Assembly (NCBI GenBank): GCA_902805555.1
Contig: CADCSY010000046.1
Location: forward strand, 1-64,000
DNA: 64,000 nt
Reading direction: 5' to 3'
Source of the DNA: an uncultured Acidimicrobiales bacterium
Lineage (GTDB): Bacteria > Actinomycetota > Acidimicrobiia > Acidimicrobiales > CADCSY01
Below the pieces are notes generated by a model. That model saw nothing but the letters and a program-made list of their open reading frames with translations. It searched no databases and was not told the DNA's origin. Below are positions 1-8,727 of this stretch, piece by piece (position 1 is the stretch's first letter; each line of letters opens with the position of its first letter). A program made the translations under genes and the position numbers.

Positions 1-1
1 C

Positions 2-247
2 GTCCCGGCGCTGGAAGCGCGGCAGCTGCTCAAGCAGGACCGGTGGTCGGCGTCTCTCGTGGGCGAGCTCCGCGCAGGGGGGGTGGAGGCCAAGGCAGCG
101 GCGGCGGCAGTGGCCGTGGCGGCCGCTGGCCTGCGGCTGGCGTACGGCGAGTGGGTGGGTCGGGCTCGACCCGGCTCGCTCGTCACCCTGCTCGGCGCCT
201 ACGAGCGGGCCATCGACCGGTCCCTGGACGGGGCAGGTGGGGGCTGA
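2..247 (+). CDS. C-terminal fragment of a probable TetR-family regulator
   Basis: The reading frame is open from the left edge of the window to a TGA at 245-247, about 81 codons, with the start outside. The visible part is an Ala/Leu-rich, helical C-terminus ending in a short Gly tail. Helices of the type LLGAYERAIDRSL resemble the ligand-binding end of TetR repressors, where such a helix often closes the domain. The DNA-binding part cannot be seen, so the family is inferred from general look only. It runs in the same direction as trmO, which starts about 200 bp later. Confidence 0.4.
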   Translation, partial: VPALEARQLLKQDRWSASLVGELRAGGVEAKAAAAAVAVAAAGLRLAYGEWVGRARPGSLVTLLGAYERAIDRSLDGAGGG

Positions 248-451
248 TCGACGTGTCGCCGTGGCCTGGAGGGGATGCCAGGCGAGGCCGCCTCGCCCGT
301 GCACCCACCTCGGCCGTCGGACGAGAGCCCATCGATGCTCGAGAGGCTCCTGTCCTCCGAGGACGCCTGCTGCACGAGCTCGAGCTCGCCGCTCGCTGCG
401 CCGTGAACCAGGCCGGACGTGCAGCGACCTCCTGCGTGCGAGCATCGCTGC

Positions 452-916
452 GTGGACGAGGTGGTGCTGCGACCGGTTGGACATGTCAGAGGCGGAAGGA
501 CCGAGGCGGTCGACGACGCCTGGTCGTCAGAGGTCTGCGAGATCGAGCTCGACGGGGAGCGGTTCGACGCCGAAGCCCTCGCGGGGCTCGACTCCTTCAG
601 CCACGTCGAGGTCGTGTTCCAGTTCCACCTCGTGGACGAGGACGCCGTGGTCTTGACCGCCCGCCACCCTCGGGAGCGTGAGGACTGGCCGAAGGTCGGC
701 ATCTTCGCTCAGCGGGGTCGCGTCCGCCCGAACCGGCTCGGTGTGAGCGTGGCGAGGCTCGAGGCGGTCGACGGTCTCCGGGTGAGGGTCCGCGGCCTCG
801 ACGCGATCGACGGCACCCCGGTGCTGGACCTGAAGCCGGTCCTGGCCGAGTTCCTCCCTCGCGGGGAGATCCGACAGCCCCGGTGGTCGACCGAGCTCAT
901 GGCCGACTACTGGTGA
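452..916 (+). CDS. trmO: tRNA (adenine37-N6)-methyltransferase TrmO/TsaA-like
   Basis: This 154-residue protein has the TsaA/YaeB beta-barrel pattern: an N-terminal VLRPVGHVRGG strand, the FSHVEVVFQFH segment near residue 49, RPNRLGVSVA near 93-101 and DGTPVLDLKPV near 120-130. In this family these segments form the SAM-binding site that methylates N6 of t6A37 in threonine tRNA. A GTG at 419 would add 11 residues, but the conserved part begins just after the GTG at 452, so I prefer that start. Its TGA overlaps the next GTG by 4 nt, so the DUF1801 gene is probably translated from the same message. E. coli TrmO is longer because of a C-terminal domain absent here. Confidence 0.8.
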   Translation: MDEVVLRPVGHVRGGRTEAVDDAWSSEVCEIELDGERFDAEALAGLDSFSHVEVVFQFHLVDEDAVVLTARHPREREDWPKVGIFAQRGRVRPNRLGVSVARLEAVDGLRVRVRGLDAIDGTPVLDLKPVLAEFLPRGEIRQPRWSTELMADYW

Positions 917-1329
917 TCGCTGACGAGCCCGTTCCCGACCCCGTCGGCCCCACCCGCGGCGAGCTCCCCGCGCGCCGAGCTGCTCGCGTGGCGGATGACG
1001 TGGCTGCGTTCATCGACGCGGTCGACGCAGACCGTCGCCCCCTGTTCGACCGTGTCCACCGCCTCGTCATGGACGTGCAACCGGACGCACACGTGGTCCT
1101 GTCGTACAAGATGCCCACCTACGTGGCCGGCAGCCGACGGCTGCACGTCGGCGTGTGGAAGCACGGACTCTCGTTCTACGGATGGGAGCACGGCCGGGAG
1201 GGCGGCCTCGTCACCCGGCACCCGCACCTCGACAACGGCAAGGGCACGTTCAGGCTGCCGCTCGCGGAGGCGGCCCACATCAGCGACGACGAGCTCCGTG
1301 CGTTCCTCGCTGCTGCGCTGACGGGGTGA
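913..1329 (+). CDS. DUF1801 (YdhG-like) domain protein
   Basis: The protein has about 138 residues and carries the DUF1801 signature: a helical N-terminus (VAAFIDAVDADRRPLFDRV), then HVVLSYKMPTYVAG, FYGWEH and a GKGTFRLPL strand. The family is widespread and its biochemical function is not established. The GTG at 913 overlaps the trmO stop as GTGA, typical of translational coupling. A GTG at 988, just before the conserved part, is an alternative start, and the frame also stays open upstream to 883. The coupling to trmO says little about function. Confidence 0.75.
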   Translation: MIADEPVPDPVGPTRGELPARRAARVADDVAAFIDAVDADRRPLFDRVHRLVMDVQPDAHVVLSYKMPTYVAGSRRLHVGVWKHGLSFYGWEHGREGGLVTRHPHLDNGKGTFRLPLAEAAHISDDELRAFLAAALTG

Positions 1330-1446
1330 GCCGGTCCGAGGTGGGGAGCTCGACTCGACGGACTCCGCCGACCTCGTGGCGCGGGGCATGCGGCAGCGGC
1401 ACGACCTGGACGTGGGGTGACCGTCGTGTGCGTCGGCCGACCGGTG

Positions 1447-2448
1447 TCAGTGCGGGAGCGGACCGTCCACGGTCGTGTCCGGGAAGTACCGGTGGTGGCG
1501 GGCGCCGGTGACCTCGAGGATGGCGGTTCCCTCACGGCCGTCGTCGGTGCGGACGCGGACCTGGTTCAGGCCGCCACGTCGGAACGGCTCGTAGGGCCGG
1601 TCGAACGAGCCGTCGGCCTCGACTGCGATGCGTCGGCCGCCCTCGAGCGTGAAGACGGCACGTCCACGGATGCCGACCACGTCCTCACCGTGCTCGCCGT
1701 AGCGAGCCGGCCCCCCGTCCGCGTCGGTCCACTCGAGCTCGTGCTCGAAGCCCACGAGCGGCACAGGGTCGCTCCCGTCTGCGCCGGCCCAGCACCCGTC
1801 GCTGTAGACGAGCGCGCCGTTGGCGAGCTCCCAGTGCCAGGAGCCGAGGAAGCCGTCAGGGAGCTGCACCTGGAACCAGATCCACAGGGGGCAGCGGCCG
1901 TGGTCACGGATGCCCCACGAGTGGTCTCGCTGCCCCCACCACGAATCCATCTCATGGGTGACGCCGTCGACGGTGTAGGTGCCGTCGTACGTCCCGGACT
2001 GGAACATGTGGCTCTGGTCCCACACGAGCTCGTGACCGGCGCGCATCGAGCCTCGACGGAGCCCGTAGGGACGGGTGCGAGCGCGGAACGTCAGGTCCAT
2101 GCCGAGCTCGCACTGCCCGGGGTCGGCCCACAACCGCATCTCCTCGTAGGGGCGGACGATCTCCACTCGGGCTGGACCGACGTCCGGGGTGTGCGGATCA
2201 CCGGCGAAGGGCCGCTCGTGGTGGCCGAGGATCCGGCGCCCGCCGACCCGTCCCATCTGGAGCGAGTCCATCTGCTCGCGCTGGGGGTAGGTCGCCATGG
2301 TCAGGATCACCACGTCGCCGAGGTCCGCCGGCGGGTGGGCGATGAAGAAGTAGCTCTCCCGCCAGTGCGGGTGGTGGACCGCAGTGTTGGGCAGCGGCTC
2401 GGGCAGCTGGTGCACGAGGTGCTCGTCCATGTCCGTCAGTCTCGGCAT
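1447..2448 (-). CDS. CrtC/AttH-like lipocalin-fold protein (DUF7064/DUF7065 type)
   Basis: The 333-residue protein begins MPRLTDMDEHLVHQLPEP and is rich in Trp, Gly and charged beta strands. Segments such as SWWGQRDHSWGIRD, WIWFQVQLPDGFLGSWHWEL and GALVYSDGCW match the style of hydroxyneurosporene-synthase/AttH-like lipocalin-fold proteins common in actinobacteria and proteobacteria that degrade lipids or steroids. In that fold two beta barrels enclose a hydrophobic ligand, but no reaction can be assigned here. There is no signal peptide. The ATG at 2448 sits 6 nt after a GAGGAT box, and an ATG six codons later is possible. It is separated from trmO-DUF1801, with which it converges. Confidence 0.6.
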   Translation of the reverse strand: MPRLTDMDEHLVHQLPEPLPNTAVHHPHWRESYFFIAHPPADLGDVVILTMATYPQREQMDSLQMGRVGGRRILGHHERPFAGDPHTPDVGPARVEIVRPYEEMRLWADPGQCELGMDLTFRARTRPYGLRRGSMRAGHELVWDQSHMFQSGTYDGTYTVDGVTHEMDSWWGQRDHSWGIRDHGRCPLWIWFQVQLPDGFLGSWHWELANGALVYSDGCWAGADGSDPVPLVGFEHELEWTDADGGPARYGEHGEDVVGIRGRAVFTLEGGRRIAVEADGSFDRPYEPFRRGGLNQVRVRTDDGREGTAILEVTGARHHRYFPDTTVDGPLPH

Positions 2449-3071
2449 CGGACGATCCTCGCACCCCGTGCGGAGGCGTCGGAGCGGCGGCGGTGGCGGC
2501 GGCGCCCCGCCGCCGGCTGCTCCGTTCCACCGATGACCGGTCGAGCACGACGAGCACCGAGCGCGCATGCACGTCGAGAGCCGCGGGGAGCGACGACGCA
2601 CTGCGCACGTGCTCGCCGCGACAGCTGGGCGCGTCGACGACCGACGCGCCCTCGACCGGCTGGCGGTCGCAGGTCGCAGGTGGAGACCTGCGACCTGCCC
2701 GGCCCGCTCGCTGCGCGCTCCAGAACCCGGGTGCCATGCCGGGCCGATGGGCACCGGCGGTGCGCTGACGGCGGCCGTGCCGCCTCGCTCGGCGAACGAC
2801 GATCAGATGTCCGTGAAGCACGTGACCGCTCCCCACACCGGGGTGACGGCCAGCACCTCGTCGTCGCGGATGTCGACGAGCCAGCGCACGCCGGTGATGC
2901 CACCCACGCGGCCGATGTCACACGCATCGAGCGGCCAGGCAGCCTCCTCGACGGGCTGCGCGAGTCGGTCGGGACGCACCGCGAGGGCGACGTGCCGAGC
3001 ACGAGGTTCCCGCCGCTCGGCAGGCGGGAGCGGCGACCGGCGAACGGGCGGGAGGCGGCCTCCTCCACACG
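2449..3071. other. Long intergenic stretch with at most one small gene
   Basis: Between the start of the lipocalin-like gene and the end of the acetyltransferase gene I see no clear gene except the doubtful small frame at 2803-2979. The part 2449-2800 holds a G/C-rich run, an 8-nt direct repeat (gtcgcagg, 2666-2680) and no recognisable promoter apart from the GAGGAT box next to 2448. Long open frames on both strands here have arginine/serine/proline-rich translations typical of random high-GC DNA. Confidence 0.5.
2803..2979 (-). CDS. Possible small hypothetical protein
   Basis: This 58-codon frame from a GTG at 2979 translates into a natural-looking sequence (PLDACDIGRVGG, then WLVDIRDDEVLAVTP, ending CFTDI). 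It has balanced acidic and hydrophobic content, unlike the arginine-rich shadows around it. It would follow the acetyltransferase gene in the same direction. I recognise no family and see no convincing ribosome-binding site. The frame is open further upstream, so the start is uncertain. It may also be the remnant of a longer gene. Confidence 0.3.
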   Translation of the reverse strand: MRPDRLAQPVEEAAWPLDACDIGRVGGITGVRWLVDIRDDEVLAVTPVWGAVTCFTDI

Positions 3072-3584
3072 TCAGGATGAGGAGGGCAGCCGTCTCCTGT
3101 AGCGCACCGCCGGAGGGTCGTCGTCCCGAACGCCCTCTCGCGACCAGCCCAGGTGGACGTAGAAGCCGATCGCACGGTTCCTCGGATCGTCGAGGGTCCA
3201 CAGCGTGACGCTGTCGAAGCCGCGAGCTGCGAGTCGCTCGCACGCCGCTTCGAGCAACATCCGTCCCGCACCCCTCGACTGGCTCTGCGGGCGCAGGTAC
3301 AGGCGCATGATGTGGCCCACCCGGGAGGGGTCATCGTCGTCGTCCTCGGTCGGTCCGTACTCGCAGAACCCGACCACGTCGCCGTCATCCACGGCGGCGA
3401 GGACGCCCCCGCCGGCGACCACGCGCCGCTCCTGGTGCGTCACCCAGTCACGTTCCTGAGCAACCGCGATCCGCTCCTCGGCATGTCGGTCAGGCACCTG
3501 GCCGACGTACGTCGCCCTCCACGTCTCGACGTGCACCCCTGACAGTGACACCGCATCCCCCGCCGTGGCGTGCCGGAGCTCCAT
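3072..3584 (-). CDS. GNAT-family N-acetyltransferase
   Basis: The 170-residue protein begins MELRHATAGDAVSL and follows the GNAT order: an N-terminal strand-helix (HVETWRATYVGQ), the motif-A strand IMRLYLRPQSQ followed by the acetyl-CoA loop SRGAGRMLLEAA, and motif B with WTLDDPRNRAIGFYVHLGWS. Such enzymes move an acetyl group from acetyl-CoA to an amine, but the substrate here is unknown. It resembles the ribosomal-alanine or phosphinothricin-type acetyltransferases of actinobacteria. A GGGAGAGGAT stretch lies just upstream of the ATG. An acidic run (EDDDDDP) before motif A is unusual but lies in a loop. Confidence 0.8.
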   Translation of the reverse strand: MELRHATAGDAVSLSGVHVETWRATYVGQVPDRHAEERIAVAQERDWVTHQERRVVAGGGVLAAVDDGDVVGFCEYGPTEDDDDDPSRVGHIMRLYLRPQSQSRGAGRMLLEAACERLAARGFDSVTLWTLDDPRNRAIGFYVHLGWSREGVRDDDPPAVRYRRRLPSSS

Positions 3585-3743
3585 GGGCCCATCCTCTCCC
3601 GGTGGGAACCAGGGTCCTGACCTCCTCTGCCGGTGATCAGCTGCGTGTCATTCCCCCGCCCACCCCGGGACGGGCATCCGCTCCGATCGTCGGCTCCCAT
3701 CGCCGCGCGCGCGGGTGCCCGTGAGGGCCGCGCTCCCGGTCAG

Positions 3744-3749
3744 TACGTT
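3744..3749 (+). promoter_or_regulatory. Candidate -10 box (TACGTT) of the kinase gene
   Basis: TACGTT ends 9 nt before the ATG at 3759. It fits the actinobacterial -10 consensus TANNNT and would give a leaderless or nearly leaderless message. No -35 element is obvious. Confidence 0.35.
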
Positions 3750-3758
3750 GTCCGTCGG

Positions 3759-4334
3759 ATGCGCCACCTCGTCACGGTCGTCGGACCCATCGGGGCAGGC
3801 AAGAGCACGATCGCAGCGCTGCTCGCCCGTCGGGCGCAGGCGGCGGGCATGACCGCCTGCCCCGCCGATCTCGACGACCTCGCCTTCGCACAGCGTGCGG
3901 ACCTCGACCTCGCCGAGCTCTGGCGCAGAGCCGGGGTCGCGCACAGCGCGCTGGTCCGGGGCTGGTTCGACGCAGGGGTCGACGTCGTGATCGCTCACGG
4001 ACCGTTCTTCGAGTCACGCAGCTGGGAGTCCCTCCTCGCCGCGGCGCCGGCCGACAGCCGACACCACCACGTCCTGCTCCGGGTGACCTTCGAGGTGGCG
4101 CTGGCGAGGGTGCAGTCGGACCCTGGGCGTGGGCGGGGGGCGAGATCCGTGCAAGCCGAGTTCCTGCGAGCCACGCACGAGTCGTTCGCCGGCCTGATCG
4201 AAGGGCTGCCCCGCATCGACATCGACGTCGACACGTCCGCGTCCACTGCGGACGAGGTCGCGGATCGTGTCTTCCACCTCCTCGAGCTCGATGCGCTGTC
4301 CACCTCGTGCCGGACGGAGCGGCAGCCGGGCTGA
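3759..4334 (+). CDS. P-loop small-molecule kinase (AAA_33-like)
   Basis: The 191-residue protein starts MRHLVTVVGPIGAGKST, a Walker A loop at residues 9-16 directly after the first strand, as in shikimate, zeta-toxin and chloramphenicol-phosphotransferase-like kinases. ADLDD (residues 36-40) could supply the acidic residue of the substrate site, and an Arg-rich lid-like stretch (DPGRGRGARS) follows near residue 125. The substrate is unknown. The gene stands alone between divergently transcribed units. Its C-terminus (DALSTSCRTERQPG) is not conserved-looking. Confidence 0.65.
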   Translation: MRHLVTVVGPIGAGKSTIAALLARRAQAAGMTACPADLDDLAFAQRADLDLAELWRRAGVAHSALVRGWFDAGVDVVIAHGPFFESRSWESLLAAAPADSRHHHVLLRVTFEVALARVQSDPGRGRGARSVQAEFLRATHESFAGLIEGLPRIDIDVDTSASTADEVADRVFHLLELDALSTSCRTERQPG

Positions 4335-4388
4335 CGAGCGGCGTTATCCGGTGGTGGGGACGGCGGCGGACCGGAAGGCTCCCTGTCC

Positions 4389-5222
4389 GTGCGGATCCTC
4401 GTCACCGGCAGCAGTGGGCTCGTCGGCCGCACCACCGTCGAGCGTCTCGAGCGAGCGGGTCACGAGGTCGTCCCCTTCGATGTCGACATGGGAGCCGATC
4501 TCCGCTCGCAGGAGGACGTCCGCCGAGCGATCCGAGGCGTCCAGCAGGTGGTGCACCTCGCAGCCGTGCTCGGATGGCATGGAGAGAGCGAGCAGGACTT
4601 CATGGAGGTCAACCTCTTCGGCACCTGGCGCCTGCTGATGGAAGCGATGTGCGCTGGTGTGGCGCGGATGGTCTTCGTGAGCAGCATCGACGTCCTCGGG
4701 GTCTTCAAGGGCCACCGGGTCCCCGACTACCTGCCGCTCGACGACGAGCACCCCTGCTACCCCAACACGCCCTACGCCGTCTCGAAGCGGCTCGCCGAGG
4801 TGCTGTGCGACGACGCGCAGCGAACCCACGGCTTCGAGACGGTGGTGCTCCGGCCTCCGGGTGTCTTCACCGAGACGACGTACGGCGAGATCAAGGCGAT
4901 GCGAGAAGCTCGACCTTCGTACGAGTGGAGCCCGTTCTGGGAGTACGGCGCGTTCCTGGACGTCCGCGACCTCGCTGCCGCCATCGAGCGCGCCCTCCTC
5001 GTCGACTACCCCGGCGCCAAGCCGTTCGGCCTCGCCGCCGATCACAGCAACTCGTCCGGTCCGACCTCCCGCCAGTGGGTGCAGGAGCTGCACCCCGACG
5101 TCGAGTGGAGGGGTGACGACCGGTACGAGACGGCGCCCTTCACGACGCTCCTCGACAACCGTCGGACCAGGACAGCGCTTCAGTGGGCACCCGCACACGC
5201 CTGGGAACGAGACCACAGCTAG
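4389..5222 (+). CDS. NAD-dependent epimerase/dehydratase (extended SDR)
   Basis: The 277-residue protein opens with MRILVTGSSGLVGRTTVERL, the TGxxGxxG nucleotide-binding loop of extended short-chain dehydrogenases. It then shows VVHLAAVLG, the serine strand VFVSSIDVLG and the catalytic YAVSK (Tyr-x-x-x-Lys) motif. These enzymes epimerise, dehydrate or reduce NDP-sugars or related carbonyls, and the exact substrate is not readable. The GTG at 4389 directly begins the beta strand, so nothing is missing. It is monocistronic and far from the sugar locus at 37-48 kb, so a role there is only a guess. Confidence 0.75.
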   Translation: MRILVTGSSGLVGRTTVERLERAGHEVVPFDVDMGADLRSQEDVRRAIRGVQQVVHLAAVLGWHGESEQDFMEVNLFGTWRLLMEAMCAGVARMVFVSSIDVLGVFKGHRVPDYLPLDDEHPCYPNTPYAVSKRLAEVLCDDAQRTHGFETVVLRPPGVFTETTYGEIKAMREARPSYEWSPFWEYGAFLDVRDLAAAIERALLVDYPGAKPFGLAADHSNSSGPTSRQWVQELHPDVEWRGDDRYETAPFTTLLDNRRTRTALQWAPAHAWERDHS

Positions 5223-5643
5223 GTGCTGGTGGCCGCCCCGGGCCGGTGGCCCCGCCCTGTCCGAGAGAGGGTTGGCCTCCTCGAGTGGACCAGCCTCGAG
5301 TGTCTCGCCACGAGGAGCCATCCCCCAGCAGCAGCTCGCCGAGCTCATCACCGCGTACGTCGCAGCACTCCCTGTCCTCATCGCCGAGTCGTCCCACCAG
5401 CGGGGAGGCAAGGGAACATGCGCGGCTGCGCCACGCGCGATGAACGGCGTCGCGGGTGAGGCTGGACGGTGGCATGAGCTGATTGGCGACGAGGGAGTGC
5501 GCACGTGTCCCTCGAGACCGGGCCCCCCTCGCCCGGGGTGACGGCAGCCACCTGTGACCAGCGAGGGGCTCCATGCAATGCGGACGTCCCTCGACGTCAG
5601 GCGCCTGACAGGCTGCGGGCATCTGCGACGACCGGGGGAGACG
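5223..5643. other. Intergenic stretch upstream of the sulfatase gene
   Basis: These 421 bp contain no convincing gene. They hold a CTCGAG...CTCGAG repeat at 5279-5299 and a GC-rich stem-loop (CCGGGC, 7-nt loop, GCCCGG) at 5518-5536 about 110 bp before the sulfatase start, which could be part of its leader or an attenuator. A GGGGGAG ribosome-binding site ends at 5640. Part of one frame (around 5330-5400) reads protein-like for about 25 codons but has no start or continuation. Confidence 0.4.
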
Positions 5644-7098
5644 ATGAGCCGACCGAACCTGCTGCTGTTCATGCCCGACCAGCTCCGGGCCGACGCCGTG
5701 GGCGCCTTCGGCAACCCCGTGGTGAGGACCCCCGCTGTTGACGCACTGGCAGCGGACGGTGTCCGGTTCGAGAACGCCTACGCGCAGCACAGCGTGTGCT
5801 CGCAGAGCCGCATCTCGATGTTCACCGGGTGGTACCCGCACACGGCCGGCCACCGCACGCTCGACCACCTGCTGGCACCGCACGAGCCGAACGTCTTCCG
5901 GCGGTTGAAGGACAGCGGCTACCACGTGGCCCTCACAGGCGCCCGGGGCGACATGATGGGTCGGGGCGTGACGAAGGCGTCGAGCGACCGCTTCGGGTTC
6001 ACGACGCCGCCGGACCTGGCCGACGTGCGGCGGTGGCACACGTCACCGTTCGAGGAGGGGTCGAAGTGGTACGACGCCTTCTACGGCGGTGTGGTCGACG
6101 ACGACCTGTTCGAGCTCGATGCGGCGACGACGCAGACCGCCGTCGACTGGCTGGCCGCGGGCCTGCCGGAGCCCTGGTGCCTGTTGGTCCCACTCGTCTT
6201 CCCCCACCCGCCGTTCACGGTCGAGCGCCGCTGGTACGAGCCCTACGAGGGGGTGGACGTGCCCGAGCCCGTGGCACCTGACCTCGACGGCAAGCCGGCG
6301 TTCCACCGTGAGATCCGCGAGCGTTACGGGCTGGCGCGCCTGGACGTCGAGGACTGGGCGGAGATCACCCGCACCTACTACGCCATGGTGAGCCGGGTCG
6401 ACGACCAGCTGCGCCGGGTGCGGGAGGCCGTCGACGGCGCGGGCGCAGCGAGTCGGACGGTGACGTTCTTCTTCACCGATCACGGCGAGTACCTCGGCGA
6501 CTTCGGGCTCATCGAGAAGTGGCCGGCCGGCGTGGAGGACGTGCTGGTCCGCAACCCGCTCGTCATCCACGATCCGAGTGCGTCGAGCGGCACAGCGTCC
6601 TCCTTCGCCGAGCTCGTCGACCTGACAGCGACCCTCGAGGAGTACGTCGAGATCGAGCCGAGCTACTCGCACTTCGGCCGCTCGCTGCGCCCCCTGCTCG
6701 CCGATCCCGCCGCCGGTCACCGGGATGCAGCGTTCAGCGAGGGCGGGTTCCTGCGCTCGGAGGAACCGCTGCTCGAAGCAGGCACCGGCGGCCAGTACCG
6801 GCACAAGCAGGAGATCCAGCACGATAGGACCGAGCTCGTCGGCAAGGTGACGGCGGTCCGGACGGAGCGCTGGTGCTACGTGCACCGGCTCTACGAGCGC
6901 CCCGAGCTCTACGACCGGCTCGCAGACCGGCAGGAGACCACGAACCTCGCCGGCCGGCCCGAGCACGCAGAGGTCGAACGAGCGCTGCGCGACCGGCTGC
7001 TGACCTGGATGCTCGAGACCAGCGACGTCATCCCCTGGCAGCCCGACCCCCGCTTGGACGACGACCTTCGTGCCGCCTTCACCGGCCGACACGGCTGA
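5644..7098 (+). CDS. Type I sulfatase / alkaline-phosphatase superfamily hydrolase
   Basis: The 484-residue protein starts MSRPNLLLFMPDQLRAD, where an early Asp supplies a metal ligand. The nucleophile region reads VCSQSRISMFTG with Cys52. In type I sulfatases this Cys (in C-x-P-S-R) is turned into formylglycine, but here Gln replaces the Pro. A second metal site, FFFTDHGEYLGDFG, has Asp279 and His280. The C-terminus (YDRLADRQETTNLAG) is typical of the family. There is no signal peptide, so it should act in the cytoplasm on a sulfate or phosphonate ester not readable from sequence. The start is set by GGGGGAG just upstream. No formylglycine-generating enzyme is in the window. Confidence 0.85.
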   Translation: MSRPNLLLFMPDQLRADAVGAFGNPVVRTPAVDALAADGVRFENAYAQHSVCSQSRISMFTGWYPHTAGHRTLDHLLAPHEPNVFRRLKDSGYHVALTGARGDMMGRGVTKASSDRFGFTTPPDLADVRRWHTSPFEEGSKWYDAFYGGVVDDDLFELDAATTQTAVDWLAAGLPEPWCLLVPLVFPHPPFTVERRWYEPYEGVDVPEPVAPDLDGKPAFHREIRERYGLARLDVEDWAEITRTYYAMVSRVDDQLRRVREAVDGAGAASRTVTFFFTDHGEYLGDFGLIEKWPAGVEDVLVRNPLVIHDPSASSGTASSFAELVDLTATLEEYVEIEPSYSHFGRSLRPLLADPAAGHRDAAFSEGGFLRSEEPLLEAGTGGQYRHKQEIQHDRTELVGKVTAVRTERWCYVHRLYERPELYDRLADRQETTNLAGRPEHAEVERALRDRLLTWMLETSDVIPWQPDPRLDDDLRAAFTGRHG

Positions 7099-7199
7099 CC
7101 GGCTCGAGCCCGCTCGCCGGCAGCTGACCCCGGGGGCGGACGACACCGGACCTGCCGCACCTGAAGTCGGGCTCAACGGCCTGACCACGCCTGGCCTCG

Positions 7200-7225
7200 G
7201 CCCTGTCGAGCGGTTCCGACAGGGC
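7200..7225. terminator. Stem-loop terminator between convergent genes
   Basis: A perfect 9-bp stem (GCCCTGTCG / CGACAGGGC) with an 8-nt loop is followed by a GTTCTT stretch. It lies between the sulfatase stop and the acyl-CoA dehydrogenase stop, so it can end transcription from either side, best from the left. Confidence 0.7.
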
Positions 7226-7395
7226 GTTCTTCGAGACGCCCGAACGACCGGGAGCCGAGCCCCGCCCGACCCCCGACTGCTACCAGACGAGATCGTCAGG
7301 GCAGAGCGCAAGTCGGGCCAGCGTGTCTCAGCAGAAGCCGGAGCGCCGAGCGCCTTCCCCCGCCATCGCAGGTCCAGCAGGTCAGAGCAAGAGCG

Positions 7396-8616
7396 CTACT
7401 CGATCCGCAGGCCAGATATGGCTCGGGAGATCACGAGCTGCTGGATCTGCTCGGTGCCCTCGAAGATGTCGAAGATCTTGGCGTCCCGGTGCATGCGCTC
7501 CACCGGGTACTCGCGTGTGTAGCCGTAGCCGCCGTGGATCTGGATCGCCCGCTCGGTCACCCACACAGCGGTGCGGCCGGCCTTGAGCTTGGACATGGAA
7601 CCCTCGGCGTTCTTGTAGACGCCGTTGCGGGACAGCCAGGCCGCCCGGTGCACGAGCAGGCGGGCGGCGTCGATCTCGGTGGCCATGTCGGCGAGCATGA
7701 ACGCGATCGCCTGGTTCTGGATGATGGCCTTGCCGAAGGCGTGCCGCTCCTGGGCGTAGCGCAGCGCCTCCTCGTAGGCGGCCCGGGCGATGCCGACGGC
7801 CATGGCGGCCACGGCCGGGCGGGTCGCCTCGAAGGTGGCCATCGCCGGCTGCCGGTCACCCGTCTTGCCCGCCTCCCGAGCACGGGCCAGCTTGGCGTCG
7901 AGCTTCTCCTTGCCGCCGAGCAGGTGGCTGCCGGGGACCCGCACGCCGTCGAGCACCACCTCGGAGGTGTGGCTGGCCCGGATGCCGTGCTTCTTGTACT
8001 TCTGGCCCTGGCTGAAGCCCGGCGTGTTCGGACCGACGATGAAGCTCGCCTGGCCCCGGCTCTTGAGGGTGGGGTCGACGGTGGCGACCACGACGTGCAC
8101 GTCGGCGATGCCGCCGTTGGTGATCCACGCCTTCGTCCCGTCGAGGACCCACTCGTCCTTGGCCTCGTCGTAGACGGCCCGGGTCCGGAGCGAGGAGACG
8201 TCCGAGCCGGCGTCGGGCTCGCTCACGCAGTAGGCGCCGAGGCCGAGCTTGCCGTTCTCGTAGGAGAAGCACTGGGGCACCCACTCCATCGTCTGCTCTG
8301 GCGTGCCCTGCCCGGAGATGCCGGCGGCGGCGAGGCCCGAGCCGAAGATCGACAGGCCGATCCCGGCGTCGCCCCAGAACAGCTCCTCGAGGGCGAGCAC
8401 GAGGGTGAGCCCGCTCGGGTCGCCGAGCATGGCGTTGGCGAAGAAGTCGAAGGAGTAGAGGCCGATCTTGGCCGCCTCCTCCACCACCGGGTACGGGAAC
8501 TCCTCGCGCTCGTCCCACTCGTTCGCAGCCGGCCGCACGACCGTCTCCGCGAAGTCGTGGACCCACTTCTGGATCGTCAGCTGGTCCTCGTTCAGCGCCA
8601 GGGAGAAGTCGGTCAC
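7396..8616 (-). CDS. Acyl-CoA dehydrogenase
   Basis: The 406-residue flavoprotein has the full acyl-CoA dehydrogenase order: helical N-domain, the FAD/substrate segment GLGAYCVSEPDAGSDVSSL, WITNGG, the beta-domain, and a C-terminal helical domain with IHGGYGYTREYPVERMHRDAK. The catalytic base is Glu386 in DIFEGTEQIQ, the medium-chain/short-chain position. It removes two hydrogens from acyl-CoA and passes the electrons to ETF. The GTG at 8616 follows a GAGGTG ribosome-binding site. It is divergent from an acyl-CoA ligase gene 123 bp away, so the pair likely activates and then oxidises the same acids. Confidence 0.92.
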   Translation of the reverse strand: MTDFSLALNEDQLTIQKWVHDFAETVVRPAANEWDEREEFPYPVVEEAAKIGLYSFDFFANAMLGDPSGLTLVLALEELFWGDAGIGLSIFGSGLAAAGISGQGTPEQTMEWVPQCFSYENGKLGLGAYCVSEPDAGSDVSSLRTRAVYDEAKDEWVLDGTKAWITNGGIADVHVVVATVDPTLKSRGQASFIVGPNTPGFSQGQKYKKHGIRASHTSEVVLDGVRVPGSHLLGGKEKLDAKLARAREAGKTGDRQPAMATFEATRPAVAAMAVGIARAAYEEALRYAQERHAFGKAIIQNQAIAFMLADMATEIDAARLLVHRAAWLSRNGVYKNAEGSMSKLKAGRTAVWVTERAIQIHGGYGYTREYPVERMHRDAKIFDIFEGTEQIQQLVISRAISGLRIE

Positions 8617-8727
8617 GGGGTGCACCTCGGGAGTCGCATCGGACGAAGTTACCCGACGGTAACGGGATGCCGTCGGCGGGGCAAGCCCCCCGCCCCGATG
8701 GCCCGACCCGCGTCGAGGCGCCACAGG

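Noticed and set aside
1330-1446. Small coding remnant ending RQRHDLDVG
   Set aside because: A frame between DUF1801 and the lipocalin-like gene reads protein-like for about 25 codons, but no start codon fits and a stop precedes it at 1319. Too short to support.
5330-5460. Small protein before the sulfatase gene
   Set aside because: About 25 codons look natural (LAELITAYVAALPVLIAES), but the frame has no start with a ribosome-binding site and turns Arg/Pro-rich. Treated as intergenic.
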